A stretch of DNA of 10,552 nt, from positions 1-10,552 of the forward strand of contig CAYOOT010000083.1 of NCBI GenBank assembly GCA_964405665.1, read 5' to 3'. Position numbers and translations under genes: made by a program. Origin of the DNA: CAYOOT01 sp964405665 (GTDB taxonomy: Bacteria; Bdellovibrionota_C; UBA2361; SZUA-149; CAZDWZ01). The notes under the pieces were generated by a model. The model worked only from the letters and a program-made list of their open reading frames with translations. It did no database searches and was not told the origin of the DNA. Positions 1 to 7,437 of the stretch are shown here, piece by piece (the first letter of the stretch is position 1; each line of letters starts with the position of its first letter).

Positions 1-54
1 TTTTCTTATTTGTTTACTCGGGACTAAATAAAAAATAGGGCGGCTCTATTCACA
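1..54. repeat. Left copy of 54-bp perfect inverted repeat
   Basis: These 54 bases are the exact reverse complement of 10498-10551, with no mismatch. The first differing base is 55 (C here; the other copy continues with A). Within the repeat, read leftward (outward), a short hairpin (AATAG / CTATT arms at 34-38 and 46-50, 7-base loop) is followed by six T. It could therefore act as a weak outward terminator for the beta-helix gene that ends at 104. No transposase is present inside the window. The repeat is most simply one end of a repeated element lying mainly outside the window, or a short dispersed repeat that stopped the assembly. Confidence 0.9.
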
Positions 55-67
55 CGCTCTATTCACA
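42..67. repeat. 13-bp tandem duplication at inner edge of left repeat
   Basis: GGCTCTATTCACA (42-54) is followed directly by CGCTCTATTCACA (55-67), 12 of 13 bases identical. The first unit is the inner end of the 54-bp inverted repeat and the second lies just outside it. The right-hand copy of the long repeat lacks this second unit. It may be slippage, or the trace of an insertion into a similar sequence. Confidence 0.8.
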
Positions 68-103
68 AAAATAATTAGTGAAAATCTCCTCAATTAAAAT
101 GAC

Positions 104-1999
104 TTATTTGACAGTCAGATTTCCTAATTGTCGACTAGAAATATTATCAGAAAAATCCCTGGCATACAGCATCATGGAATAGCGTCCTTTTATTAGAGAT
201 ATTTTGGCAGTAGCTGAATATTTTTCTTTTTTAACATTTTTCAGGATAATTTTTTGATTATCAATCAATGCCCATACTTCTTTTACCGCAACATTGTCAG
301 TTACTTTTGCATTAAGCGTTAGTTTTTTTTCTTTTTTAACTTTAGAGCTAGATTTACTGGCATTTTTTATGCTGGGAGCGCTGCGATCTCTTGGTCCTAA
401 ATTATCAGGGGGATTATTTGGCACAATTGGATTTCCGGGAGAAGGATTAAGCTCCGACATATTATTTAAATATGCCCCGGCAACTCTATTCTCATTATCT
501 CTAAACTGTCCTCCTCGATCATAAATGATATTATTTTTTAAATTACCCATAGCAGCCTGGGGAGAGGACTCCCTATCTCCTCCCATGAAAGCAGGAATAG
601 GAAATACTGGCACAGAAAAAATATTACTGTTTACTGTTGGTCTGAAATCTCCCGAAGATGGATTTATTAAATTAGGTTCAAAGATGTTAATTGTATTTTC
701 TCTCTGAAGTTGAGCGATGTTACAGCTAGGATTATTAGAGGTACAAGCTTGCTCCTCTTCACCCACTCCTAAATATAAATCTGCCGGACCATTCCAGAGA
801 ATATTTCCTTTGATTTGAAGATTTTGATCATCATAAGCCGGGGAAGGAATATTTAAGCCGGCATTAGGAACTCTTGGACCATAGATAGCGAAGTGTTGAT
901 AGGCACTTTGAAAAGGCAGAGGATTATAAATGATGTTATTATAGATAAAAATATTTTTATTCGGAATCGGGTTTTCCTCTGAATCAACTTGCGCCGGTCC
1001 CCAACCTCCCAAGCTATGACGATTATTGCATTCATAGGAATTCCCATCGCAGGAACGATAACCAAAAACTATCTCTATGGCATGACTTCGGCTTCCAACA
1101 CGATAAAGAGTATTTTGTGCTAAAAGAATATTATATCCTCCATTTACTCCAAACCCTGCACCCTCCGTATCATGCACAATATTATTAACAAACTTAATAT
1201 CGTAAGCTTCGTAATGCAACCAAGGGGAAACCATGAATTCAAAACCACTTCCTTGCCCGGCAGTATAGCCGCCTGTTCCGCAATCATATATTTCATTAGC
1301 TTCTAACAAAATATAGGCAGAACCACCTTTTGAATAAATACACCAATCATCAGCATGATGAATTTTATTTCTAACGATATGCCCATACTGCACGGCGACA
1401 AAATCTATGACATTGTCATCTGCCCCATAGATATTACTGTCTTCGATGTAAATGTATTGAGACTGATTTACTTTTAATGTTTCGTGCGCAAGCTTATCTC
1501 CTCCATCAAGTTCCATATTCCTAAGAAGAATAAAACTACATTGCTCACAATGAAAGGCATCGCCTCCAGCTGAAATTTTAATATCCATTAAATAAAAATA
1601 GTGAACATCGTATGCATTGATATCGTCTTCAAAAGTAACGCTACCCAATCCTCCCGATGCACTTAAAATAATAGGATGTTCTCTAGTCCCGTATCTTTCT
1701 TCCCAATAATTTGGAAGCATTTCTTTTGAATAGTTGCCGGGAAGAACATTAATTCTATAGCCAGTTTCATTTAAAATTCGCCCTTGCGGAATTTTTCTCC
1801 AAGCTTCTGCTATTGAAAATAGAGAACTTGTTGTGCTATTTCCCGAATTGTTATCGCTGCCATTTACCGAATCAACATAAATTTCATGCACGCTCACAGA
1901 GCCTATGTCGTAAGTATTATTACTAAGAGTTTGGGCTTTAACCTCTACGGAGAAGAATCCCAAAAGAATTAGCAACTTAATAAAAAAACTAAATTTCAT
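104..1999 (-). CDS. Secreted right-handed beta-helix protein with C-terminal Ig-like domain
   Basis: Predicted 631-residue exported protein. The ATG at 1999 is chosen over an in-frame TTG at 2077 because it opens directly into a signal peptide: basic MKFSFFIK, a hydrophobic core to about residue 19, and a VKA cleavage site near residue 22. Residues 38-90 (IYVDSVNGSDNNSG, then INVLPGNY) are the usual entry strand of pectate-lyase-like or DUF1565 beta-helix proteins. Residues 120-460 hold beta-helix rungs rich in N-x-I and D/N-turns (DSNIYGADDNVID, NIVHDTEGAGFGVNGG, NNIIYNP). The helix closes near PNLINPSSGDFRP (442-454) and VAGAYLNN (506-513). A Pro/Asn linker (517-540) leads to an Ig-like domain (540-631; VTDNVAVKEVWALID, YARDFSDN). 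The fold is that of polysaccharide-binding or -degrading surface proteins. I see no diagnostic catalytic set, so a lyase activity is not claimed. It has no close operon partner, and no clear Shine-Dalgarno. Confidence 0.85.
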   Translation of the reverse strand: MKFSFFIKLLILLGFFSVEVKAQTLSNNTYDIGSVSVHEIYVDSVNGSDNNSGNSTTSSLFSIAEAWRKIPQGRILNETGYRINVLPGNYSKEMLPNYWEERYGTREHPIILSASGGLGSVTFEDDINAYDVHYFYLMDIKISAGGDAFHCEQCSFILLRNMELDGGDKLAHETLKVNQSQYIYIEDSNIYGADDNVIDFVAVQYGHIVRNKIHHADDWCIYSKGGSAYILLEANEIYDCGTGGYTAGQGSGFEFMVSPWLHYEAYDIKFVNNIVHDTEGAGFGVNGGYNILLAQNTLYRVGSRSHAIEIVFGYRSCDGNSYECNNRHSLGGWGPAQVDSEENPIPNKNIFIYNNIIYNPLPFQSAYQHFAIYGPRVPNAGLNIPSPAYDDQNLQIKGNILWNGPADLYLGVGEEEQACTSNNPSCNIAQLQRENTINIFEPNLINPSSGDFRPTVNSNIFSVPVFPIPAFMGGDRESSPQAAMGNLKNNIIYDRGGQFRDNENRVAGAYLNNMSELNPSPGNPIVPNNPPDNLGPRDRSAPSIKNASKSSSKVKKEKKLTLNAKVTDNVAVKEVWALIDNQKIILKNVKKEKYSATAKISLIKGRYSMMLYARDFSDNISSRQLGNLTVK

Positions 2000-2028
2000 A
2001 TATTTATATAAAGTAGCTATCGGTGCTA

Positions 2029-2243
2029 ATGAACTTTGGTCAAAGAAATGCCAGCTGTGACTTATCACACAAAGCAAGATACTTTATGGGAAATTCCGTT
2101 TATAAAGGACTATTGGATAAGGCATTAAAAAGGCAGAACAAAGCTGTCTGAGCGCTTAGTCAAGTATGAGGAGGAAAACGTTCGTGCTCTAGAAATTAAA
2201 GTGAGCCGGGTAACTTCTGCGCCAATCCCCCAAAATCCCCATT
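2029..2243 (+). other. Protein-like plus-strand remnant between genes (uncertain)
   Basis: The 196-base gap between the two minus-strand genes also reads as protein-like sequence on the plus strand. One frame starts with ATG at 2048 (MPAVTYHTKQDTLWEIPFIK and on), meets a single TAA at 2126-2128, then stays open (KLSERLVKYEEENVRALEIK) until a TAG at 2243 inside mpl. A second frame gives a 40-residue ORF at 2029-2151. Neither has a ribosome binding site. It may be a decayed gene end, but the gap is short and two frames look equally protein-like, so chance is quite possible. No family was recognised. Confidence 0.15.
2127..2150 (-). terminator. Possible rho-independent terminator of the prfB-mpl operon
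   Basis: Read on the minus strand about 45 bases after the mpl stop, CAGACA-GCTTT-TG(T)TCTG forms a 6-bp stem with a one-base bulge, followed by CC and five T. Position and order fit an intrinsic terminator, but the stem is short and only moderately stable. Confidence 0.4.
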
Positions 2244-3743
2244 AGACATTAAAACTATTAAATCTTTTTCCTTTGAATTTTCTTTTAAGAATTTAATAAT
2301 TTCTTCTACGCTGGCAAAGCTTTTTGCATCATGCTTGGCATTATTGGAAATGTCTTTGACTAATTGTTTGACATCCATCATATCGTTTGCAGCAGCGATA
2401 TTGGAATAAACATTTTTATTTTGCACTTCTAAGATTACCACCAGATCCGCTGATTTAAAACTCTCTACATAATCTTTTTGAAAAAAGGCTTTTCTGCTTG
2501 TATTCGATCGCGGTTCATATACCGCGATTAAGCGATGACTTGGATAACTTTCTTTTAGTCCTTCCAAGGTTACTTTTACAGCAGAAGGATGGTGCGCAAA
2601 ATCTTCAATGATCGTTCTGCCTTTTACTTCGGCAATTATGTTTTGTCTTCTTAGGACTCCTTGAAAAGTTTCAATTCCTTTTTGGATTTTTTCCGGCTTA
2701 ATCTCTAAGATTTCACAAACTGCTGCAGCCACTAAAAGATTAAGTGCATTATACCTTCCACTAAGTGGGGTTCTAGTTTTAACTTCTGTATTATTAAGTT
2801 TTAATTTTAGTTCTTGGCCTTTGTTGCTTTTAAGAACATTCCTGGCTTCCAGTTTAAATCTGGAGCTTGGTTTTTCACCATAGCTATAAATTGGTGCAAT
2901 AATATCAATGTCGTTTTGCCATTGAGGTAATATTTGCTTTAACCTTTCTCCTTCATCGCAGACTAAAATAGTTCCATCAGCGGGAACGCGTCTCGCTAGC
3001 TTGGTAAATTCCTCTTCAATCTCTTCTATCGAATTGTAAATATCTCCGTGATCAAACTCAATGCTGGTGACAATTAAAATATCCGGACGATAAGAATGAA
3101 ATTTAGGATATTTGGCATAAAAGCAAGAATCATATTCATCTCCTTCTAGAACTACAGTTCTTTTTTCTAGGGGTAGATTAAGATCGACTTTTCTAATACT
3201 TCCCGTTAGATTTTTAGGCATACCGCCAATAAAATATCCTGGTTTTAATCCAGCAATATCAAGCAAAGTTGCAACAGCAGCAGAAGTTGTAGTTTTTCCA
3301 TGAGTTCCGGTTACGACAATGGAAGTTTGGCAATGTTGCTTGTCGCCAATTAAAAGTCCAGCAAAGATTTCCGGCATTGAAGCAAAAGGAATATTTTCTT
3401 TTAAAACATATTGTATTTCGGGATTGTCTTTACTCAGGCTATTGCCAATTACAACCAGTGTAGGTTTTTCTTTTAAATTATCAGCGCTAAATCCTTGATA
3501 AACATGATCTGCTAAATTTTTTACAACGTCACCCATCGGCGGATAAAAAGCTTTATCACTTCCAGTAACTTTAAATCCTAAGTCTTTTAAAAGTTGTAGT
3601 ACGGAAGCGGTACCTGTTCCGCAAATTCCGGAGATATGGATATAATCTCCTTTTTTAAGATTAGATAAATTTTTGATTCTTTCTAAACTATCGCGATCAA
3701 ATTCCTTACTAGGCTTCCAAGCTGTTGCTAAAAAAGGATGCAT
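2196..3743 (-). CDS. mpl: UDP-MurNAc:L-Ala-gamma-D-Glu-meso-DAP ligase (Mpl)
   Basis: Cytoplasmic Mur-ligase family enzyme. It joins recycled murein tripeptide to UDP-N-acetylmuramate using ATP, saving de novo MurC-MurD-MurE steps. The 515 residues contain a Rossmann-like N-domain (GICGTGTAS, 39-47; GSDKAFYPPM, 61-70), the ATP P-loop GTHGKTT (146-152), EGDEYD (200-205), FDHGD (230-234), GRYNALN (329-335), DFAHHPSA (381-388), EPRSNTSR (410-417) and SNGDFGGL (500-507). EGDEYD followed by F-x-x-K-x-P-K-F marks Mpl rather than MurC, where I expect an EADESD-like sequence. The protein is about 60 residues longer than typical Mpl, mostly through a roughly 33-residue N-terminal extension before KGDYIHISG. 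The start lies 2 bases after the aroC stop, so it is the last gene of the operon. No strong SD is visible, which suggests translational coupling. MurC is the main alternative. Confidence 0.9.
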   Translation of the reverse strand: MHPFLATAWKPSKEFDRDSLERIKNLSNLKKGDYIHISGICGTGTASVLQLLKDLGFKVTGSDKAFYPPMGDVVKNLADHVYQGFSADNLKEKPTLVVIGNSLSKDNPEIQYVLKENIPFASMPEIFAGLLIGDKQHCQTSIVVTGTHGKTTTSAAVATLLDIAGLKPGYFIGGMPKNLTGSIRKVDLNLPLEKRTVVLEGDEYDSCFYAKYPKFHSYRPDILIVTSIEFDHGDIYNSIEEIEEEFTKLARRVPADGTILVCDEGERLKQILPQWQNDIDIIAPIYSYGEKPSSRFKLEARNVLKSNKGQELKLKLNNTEVKTRTPLSGRYNALNLLVAAAVCEILEIKPEKIQKGIETFQGVLRRQNIIAEVKGRTIIEDFAHHPSAVKVTLEGLKESYPSHRLIAVYEPRSNTSRKAFFQKDYVESFKSADLVVILEVQNKNVYSNIAAANDMMDVKQLVKDISNNAKHDAKSFASVEEIIKFLKENSKEKDLIVLMSNGDFGGLAQKLPGSL

Positions 3744-3745
3744 TA

Positions 3746-4852
3746 TTATTTCTTCAGTCCGTAATTAACTTTTTCAATTTCCTCATAAGTGCTTCTTGCA
3801 GCCCTTTGAGCTAAATCCATTAGCCAATAATCGGCAACTACCAAAGCAAGCATTGCTTCTGCTATCGGAACAGCGCGAAGAGCAACACAAGGGTCATGCC
3901 TTCCTTTAGTGACAATAGTTTGTGGTAAGAAATTAATATCAATTGTTTCTTGATCTTTTGGGAGAGAAGAAGTTGGTTTGATTGCAATCTTTACAACAAT
4001 TGGTGCACCGGTGCTAAAACCACCTAAAATTCCACCATGATTATTGCTTAAAAATCCTTGAGGAGAAAAAATATCATTCATCTCACTGCCGCGCATGGCA
4101 GCAGAAGAAAAACCTGCTCCAATCTCTACGCCTTTAACTGCCGGAATTGACATTAACGAAGCGCCAATTGCCGCTTCCAATTTTTCAAATACAGGCTCCC
4201 CCAAACCTACGGGAACATTTAAAGCTTGAATTTCAACAATACCGCCAACTGAATCCCTTTCTTTTCGGGCGGTTTCGATTTCTTCAGTCATCGCTTGAAC
4301 TGTATCGGGATCAACCGAGCGCACATCATTCTCTTCAACTTGTTCCCAAAGATAATTTTTAGCTTTTACTTTTCCGACTTGAATTACTCCACCTAAAAAA
4401 GTAACTCCCGCTTTTAAGAGCAGTTGTTTTGCTACTGCTCCTCCAATCACACGACCAATTGTTTCTCTAGCCGAAGAGCGTCCACCGCCACGATAATCTC
4501 TGTGACCGAATTTTGAAAAATATCCAAAGTCGGCATGACCCGGACGAAATAAATTTTTGATTGCGGAGTAGTCTTTTGATTTTGCGTCAGTATTTCGCAC
4601 CATGATCATTATGGGCGTGCCTGTGGTTTTTCCTTCAAACATCCCACTATAGATTTCTAGCTGATCATCTTCTTTTCTGGGGCTGACCAGTTTTGATTGT
4701 CCGGGTTTTCTGCGATCTAGTTCTTTTTGGATTTTTTCCAAATCAAGTTCCAGTCCAGCGGGGCAACCGTCAATAATCACTCCCAGAGCAAGGCCATGGC
4801 TTTCTCCGAAGGTTGTGATCTTAAATAAATTTCCAAAAGAATTTCCCGGCAT
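3746..4852 (-). CDS. aroC: Chorismate synthase
   Basis: Last enzyme of the shikimate pathway. It converts 5-enolpyruvylshikimate-3-phosphate to chorismate with reduced FMN, supplying aromatic amino acids, folate and quinones. The 368-residue length is normal. All family signatures are present: GESHG with DGCPAGL (16-34), RRKPGQS (47-53), RPGHADFGY (103-111), the GGGRSSARET loop (122-131), NNHGGILGG (270-278) and KGRHDPCVALRAVPI (316-330). No shikimate-pathway gene adjoins it; its neighbours are an RNase and a wall-recycling ligase. It therefore sits in a mixed housekeeping operon, 8 bases after the nuclease stop and 2 bases before mpl. The SD is weak (TAGGT within the 8-base gap). Its presence suggests the organism makes its own chorismate, which many reduced symbionts do not. 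Confidence 0.97.
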   Translation of the reverse strand: MPGNSFGNLFKITTFGESHGLALGVIIDGCPAGLELDLEKIQKELDRRKPGQSKLVSPRKEDDQLEIYSGMFEGKTTGTPIMIMVRNTDAKSKDYSAIKNLFRPGHADFGYFSKFGHRDYRGGGRSSARETIGRVIGGAVAKQLLLKAGVTFLGGVIQVGKVKAKNYLWEQVEENDVRSVDPDTVQAMTEEIETARKERDSVGGIVEIQALNVPVGLGEPVFEKLEAAIGASLMSIPAVKGVEIGAGFSSAAMRGSEMNDIFSPQGFLSNNHGGILGGFSTGAPIVVKIAIKPTSSLPKDQETIDINFLPQTIVTKGRHDPCVALRAVPIAEAMLALVVADYWLMDLAQRAARSTYEEIEKVNYGLKK

Positions 4853-4860
4853 TTTACCTA

Positions 4861-6237
4861 TCAGATTTCTATAGTTTCTAAATAATCAGCAACTTCTGCT
4901 TTCCAAGAAAAATTCTTGTTCAAAAGTTCTGCAAAAGCAGTGCTGGCATCAATTTCGCCATGCGTTATCTTAACAAATTTTGGAGTTCCTGAACAACTTT
5001 TAAGCCAACGCAAAAGTTCTCCGCGATCACCATGAGCGGAAAGTCCTGATATTTCATGAACTTCAGCACGAATCGGCACTAAAGAGCCAAAAATTTTAAC
5101 TTCTTTAGCACCGGATAAGATGATCCGTCCTCTGGTTTCTTCCGCTTGGTAGCCAACAAAAATAACTGTCGTTTCTTCTTTGGGAAGCCAATGCATCATA
5201 TGATGAAGTACTCTCCCACCATTAACCATCCCGCTTGCAGCAATGATAATTTTTGTGCCGGTAGCTTGGTTTAATTCTTTTGATTGATCCACTGTTCGGC
5301 AGTAAGAAGTATTTGCAGTTTCTAGCGGAATATCGCCTTTTTCCAGAATTGCCAGTGCCGCCTCGTCATAGTCTGCCTTATGTGCCTTATAAATAGTTGT
5401 TGCATTTATTGCCATAGGACTATCAACATACACCGGAAGAACAGGGATTTTTCCTTCGCGTTCCAGTTCTCCGATAATATATAATAAATCTTGAGTTCTT
5501 CCTAAAGCAAAAGCAGGAATAATAATTGGTCCTCTTTTTGGAATCGCTTTCAGAAGTACTCTTGCCAAATCATCTTTCATACTTCCAGTAGGATGATCTC
5601 TATTGCCATAAGTTGATTCGCAAATTAACAAGTCACCGATATCCAAAGGTTCTGGATTGGGAAGAAGGGGAGCGACAAATCTTCCCACATCGCCGGAAAA
5701 GGTAATTCTTTTTCCCGCTATATCCATATTAATTGAAGTTGCACCCAGAATATGTCCGGCCAGGGTCGGTTTAATAAAACAATTTTCTGTAATTTTAGTC
5801 GATTGATTTTTTGGAAAAACTGTTAATTGCTTTAAAACATTTTCTGCATCTTGTATCGAATATAATGGTTTAGCCGGTTGATGTTGGGAAGTGCCATGGC
5901 GAGTTGCATACATTGCTTCTTCTTCTTGTAGATGTGCGGAATCGGGAAGTAGTAATGCGAGCAACTCTTTGGTTGCCGCAGAACAATAAATCGGTCCTTT
6001 AAATCCAAGCTTACTAACTAAAGGAAGGTAACCAGTATGATCTATATGCGCATGAGTTAAAACAATAGCCTCTAAATCCCGGCATTCAAATCTTGGTTTC
6101 TCCCAATTGCGCAGGCGCAATTCTTTTTTCCCCTGAAACAAACCACAATCAAGAAGAATTTTTTTATTATCAAACTCCACTAAATATTTAGAACCAGTTA
6201 CTGTTTTTGCAGCACCTAAAAATGTTACTCTGGGCAT
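4861..6237 (-). CDS. Metallo-beta-lactamase / beta-CASP family RNase
   Basis: A 458-residue cytoplasmic nuclease of the CPSF73/RNase J superfamily, most like the bacterial single-domain type (Thermus TTHA0252-like) without a C-terminal RNase J domain. The MBL core shows motif 1 (LLDCGLFQG, Asp30), motif 2 HAHIDH (62-67), motif 3 His162 in GHILGA and motif 4 Asp183 in SGDVG. The beta-CASP part carries motif A (ESTYGNR, 207-213), PAFALGR (241-247), SGMVNGG (335-341), motif B SGLSAHGD (397-404) and the final His426 in THGE. All metal ligands are intact, so it should be active as an RNA endo- or exonuclease. The ATG overlaps the prfB TAA by one base (TAATG) and has the best SD of the operon, so it should be strongly translated after prfB. 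It ends in TGA, which needs RF2, encoded just upstream. Confidence 0.92.
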   Translation of the reverse strand: MPRVTFLGAAKTVTGSKYLVEFDNKKILLDCGLFQGKKELRLRNWEKPRFECRDLEAIVLTHAHIDHTGYLPLVSKLGFKGPIYCSAATKELLALLLPDSAHLQEEEAMYATRHGTSQHQPAKPLYSIQDAENVLKQLTVFPKNQSTKITENCFIKPTLAGHILGATSINMDIAGKRITFSGDVGRFVAPLLPNPEPLDIGDLLICESTYGNRDHPTGSMKDDLARVLLKAIPKRGPIIIPAFALGRTQDLLYIIGELEREGKIPVLPVYVDSPMAINATTIYKAHKADYDEAALAILEKGDIPLETANTSYCRTVDQSKELNQATGTKIIIAASGMVNGGRVLHHMMHWLPKEETTVIFVGYQAEETRGRIILSGAKEVKIFGSLVPIRAEVHEISGLSAHGDRGELLRWLKSCSGTPKFVKITHGEIDASTAFAELLNKNFSWKAEVADYLETIEI

Positions 6238-7362
6238 TATTCCTCCTTGCTGTATTTTGATAAAAGATAACTTTGAATAAAGGGATCTAAGTCTCCATCC
6301 AAAACTGCTTGGACGTTACCTACTTGAAAATCTGTTCTGACATCTTTAACTAATTGGTAAGGATGCATCACATAATTTCTAATCTGACTGCCAAAATTTA
6401 TTTCTCTTTTTTCACCGGCAATTTTATTGATTGCTTCCAGATGTTTTTGTTGTTCTACCTCATAGAGTTTTGCTTTTAAAAGTTTCATCGCCACATCTTT
6501 ATTGCGATGCTGCGATCGATCACTTTGGCAACCGACAACAATCCCTGTAGCGAGGTGAGTAATTCTGACAGCAGAATCAGTTTTATTGATATGCTGCCCA
6601 CCAGCGCCGCTTGCCCGAAAAGTATCTATTCTGATATCTTCCGGTCGGATTTCAATTTGAATATCTTCTTCAATATCGGGAACCACAGAAACAGAAGCAA
6701 AAGAAGTATGTCTTCTGTGATTAGAATCAAAAGGGGAGAGTCTGACCAAGCGGTGCACTCCTTTTTCTGAACGCAAGAAACCATAAGCATTTAAGCCTTG
6801 CACTAAAACAGTAGCACTTTTTATTCCGGCTTCTTCGCCGGGACTAGAATCTAGAACTTGAGCTTGATAACTATGTTGTTCCATCCAACGCAGATACATT
6901 CGAAGAAGGATTTCTCCCCAATCTTGAGCGTCAGTTCCGCCAGCTCCGGAATTAATTTCCAAAATGGCATCATAAGAATCGTGCTTTCCGGAAAGCATTC
7001 TACTTAACTCGAATTCGTGCAGTTCTTTTTCGGCAATCGTTAATTTGGAAGAAAATTCTTGAGTCAAATCATTATCCTGGCTTTCTTGAGCAAGATCTAA
7101 AATTATTTCCAGTTCTTCGATATCGTCTAATAATTTTTGTGCTTTATGTGCCTGGCTTTTTAAGTTGGAAATTTCTTTGGTAACTTTTTGTGCAGTGGAA
7201 GAAGAATTCCAAAATTCCGGTTGACTCGCTTCTCGTTCCAATTCTTGAATTCTTATATTTTTTTTAGGCAGGTCAAAGATAGTCCCGGAGAGACTCCAGG
7301 CGATTTTTTATATTAAAAAAACTCTGTTTTAGTTCACTAATGTCTAAGATTTGTAAATTCAT
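6237..7362 (-). CDS. prfB: Peptide chain release factor 2, with programmed +1 frameshift
   Basis: Class I release factor that reads UAA and UGA and triggers peptidyl-tRNA hydrolysis. The uninterrupted reading from 7241 (334 residues) lacks the N-terminus. Upstream, the other frame starts with ATG at 7362 and runs 29 codons (MNLQILDIS to SLRDYL), ending at TGA 7275-7273 in CTT-TGA-C. A +1 shift at CTT continues as DLPKKNIRIQELEREASQ, joining the main frame. The product is 374 residues, near the 365 of E. coli RF2. It has the N-terminal coiled coil (about 10-125), the stop-codon recognition motif SPF (209-211) and the catalytic GGQ (254-256, in SGAGGQHINKTDSAVR). This is the known autoregulation: low RF2 slows termination at UGA and favours the shift. 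It is the first gene of the operon and diverges from yebC. No strong SD is visible before 7362. Confidence 0.96.
6242..6248 (-). promoter_or_regulatory. Strong ribosome binding site of the beta-CASP RNase gene
   Basis: On the minus strand AAGGAGG lies 4 bases before the ATG at 6237 and inside the last codons of prfB. It is close to the full anti-SD complement and fixes the start. Elsewhere in the window only the TauE/SafE gene has a comparable SD. Confidence 0.8.
7272..7278 (-). other. RF2 programmed +1 frameshift site (CTT TGA C)
   Basis: On the minus strand the sequence GAC-TAT-CTT-TGA-C sits at codons 27-30 of prfB. It matches the conserved bacterial RF2 recoding site (slippery CUU, in-frame UGA, following C). 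The zero frame encodes SLRDYL, and the +1 frame resumes with Asp and joins the RF2 frame. The usual SD-like stimulator three bases before CTT (AGGGGG in E. coli) is reduced here to CGGGAC. Confidence 0.95.
7284..7300 (-). promoter_or_regulatory. Hairpin just upstream of the RF2 frameshift site
   Basis: The minus-strand RNA CCUGGAG-UCU-CUCCGGG can form a continuous 7-bp stem (one U-G pair) with a 3-base loop, ending 5 bases before the CUU codon. It includes the only SD-like bases near the site (GGAG and CGGG). It could tune frameshifting or hide the stimulator. The pairing is clear; the function is inferred. Confidence 0.45.
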
Positions 7363-7389
7363 AGTAATTATGCTTAATTTATTGACCTG

Positions 7390-7418
7390 AACATACTTTA
7401 ACTGAGGATTTAAAACAA
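7390..7418 (-). promoter_or_regulatory. Candidate promoter of the prfB operon
   Basis: On the minus strand TTGTTT (7413-7418) and TATGTT (7390-7395) are 17 bases apart. This would start transcription about 20 bases before the prfB ATG. The boxes match consensus at 3/6 and 4/6, so support is mainly spacing and position in the 75-base divergent gap. For yebC I see no convincing pair: TTGACC at 7382-7387 has no good -10 box. Confidence 0.35.
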
Positions 7419-7437
7419 GTTTAAATAAGATAAGCAA

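Noticed and set aside
294..707. Two plus-strand open frames opposite the beta-helix gene
   Set aside because: They lie wholly inside the reverse-strand gene, their translations are low-complexity with no domain, and neither has a ribosome binding site.
853..1065. A 70-codon minus-strand frame inside the beta-helix gene
   Set aside because: It is a different frame of the same coding strand, fully covered by a well-supported protein.
2000..2077. TTG-initiated 26-residue extension of the beta-helix protein
   Set aside because: It would place polar residues before an otherwise typical signal peptide, and no SD precedes the TTG; ATG at 1999 fits better.
2168..2174. GAGGAGG on the plus strand as a ribosome binding site
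   Set aside because: The only start nearby (GTG at 2184) is followed after one codon by a stop, and the region is downstream of mpl on the other strand.
4147..4362. A plus-strand frame opposite aroC
   Set aside because: It is antisense to a conserved chorismate synthase region and has no recognisable protein features.
6507..6770. A plus-strand frame opposite prfB
   Set aside because: It is antisense to the conserved SPF/GGQ region of RF2 and has no independent support.
6237..7241. RF2 as a 334-residue protein starting at TTG 7241
   Set aside because: Conserved N-terminal residues lie upstream in the same frame, joined to the ATG at 7362 through the CTT-TGA-C recoding site. It is also not a pseudogene.
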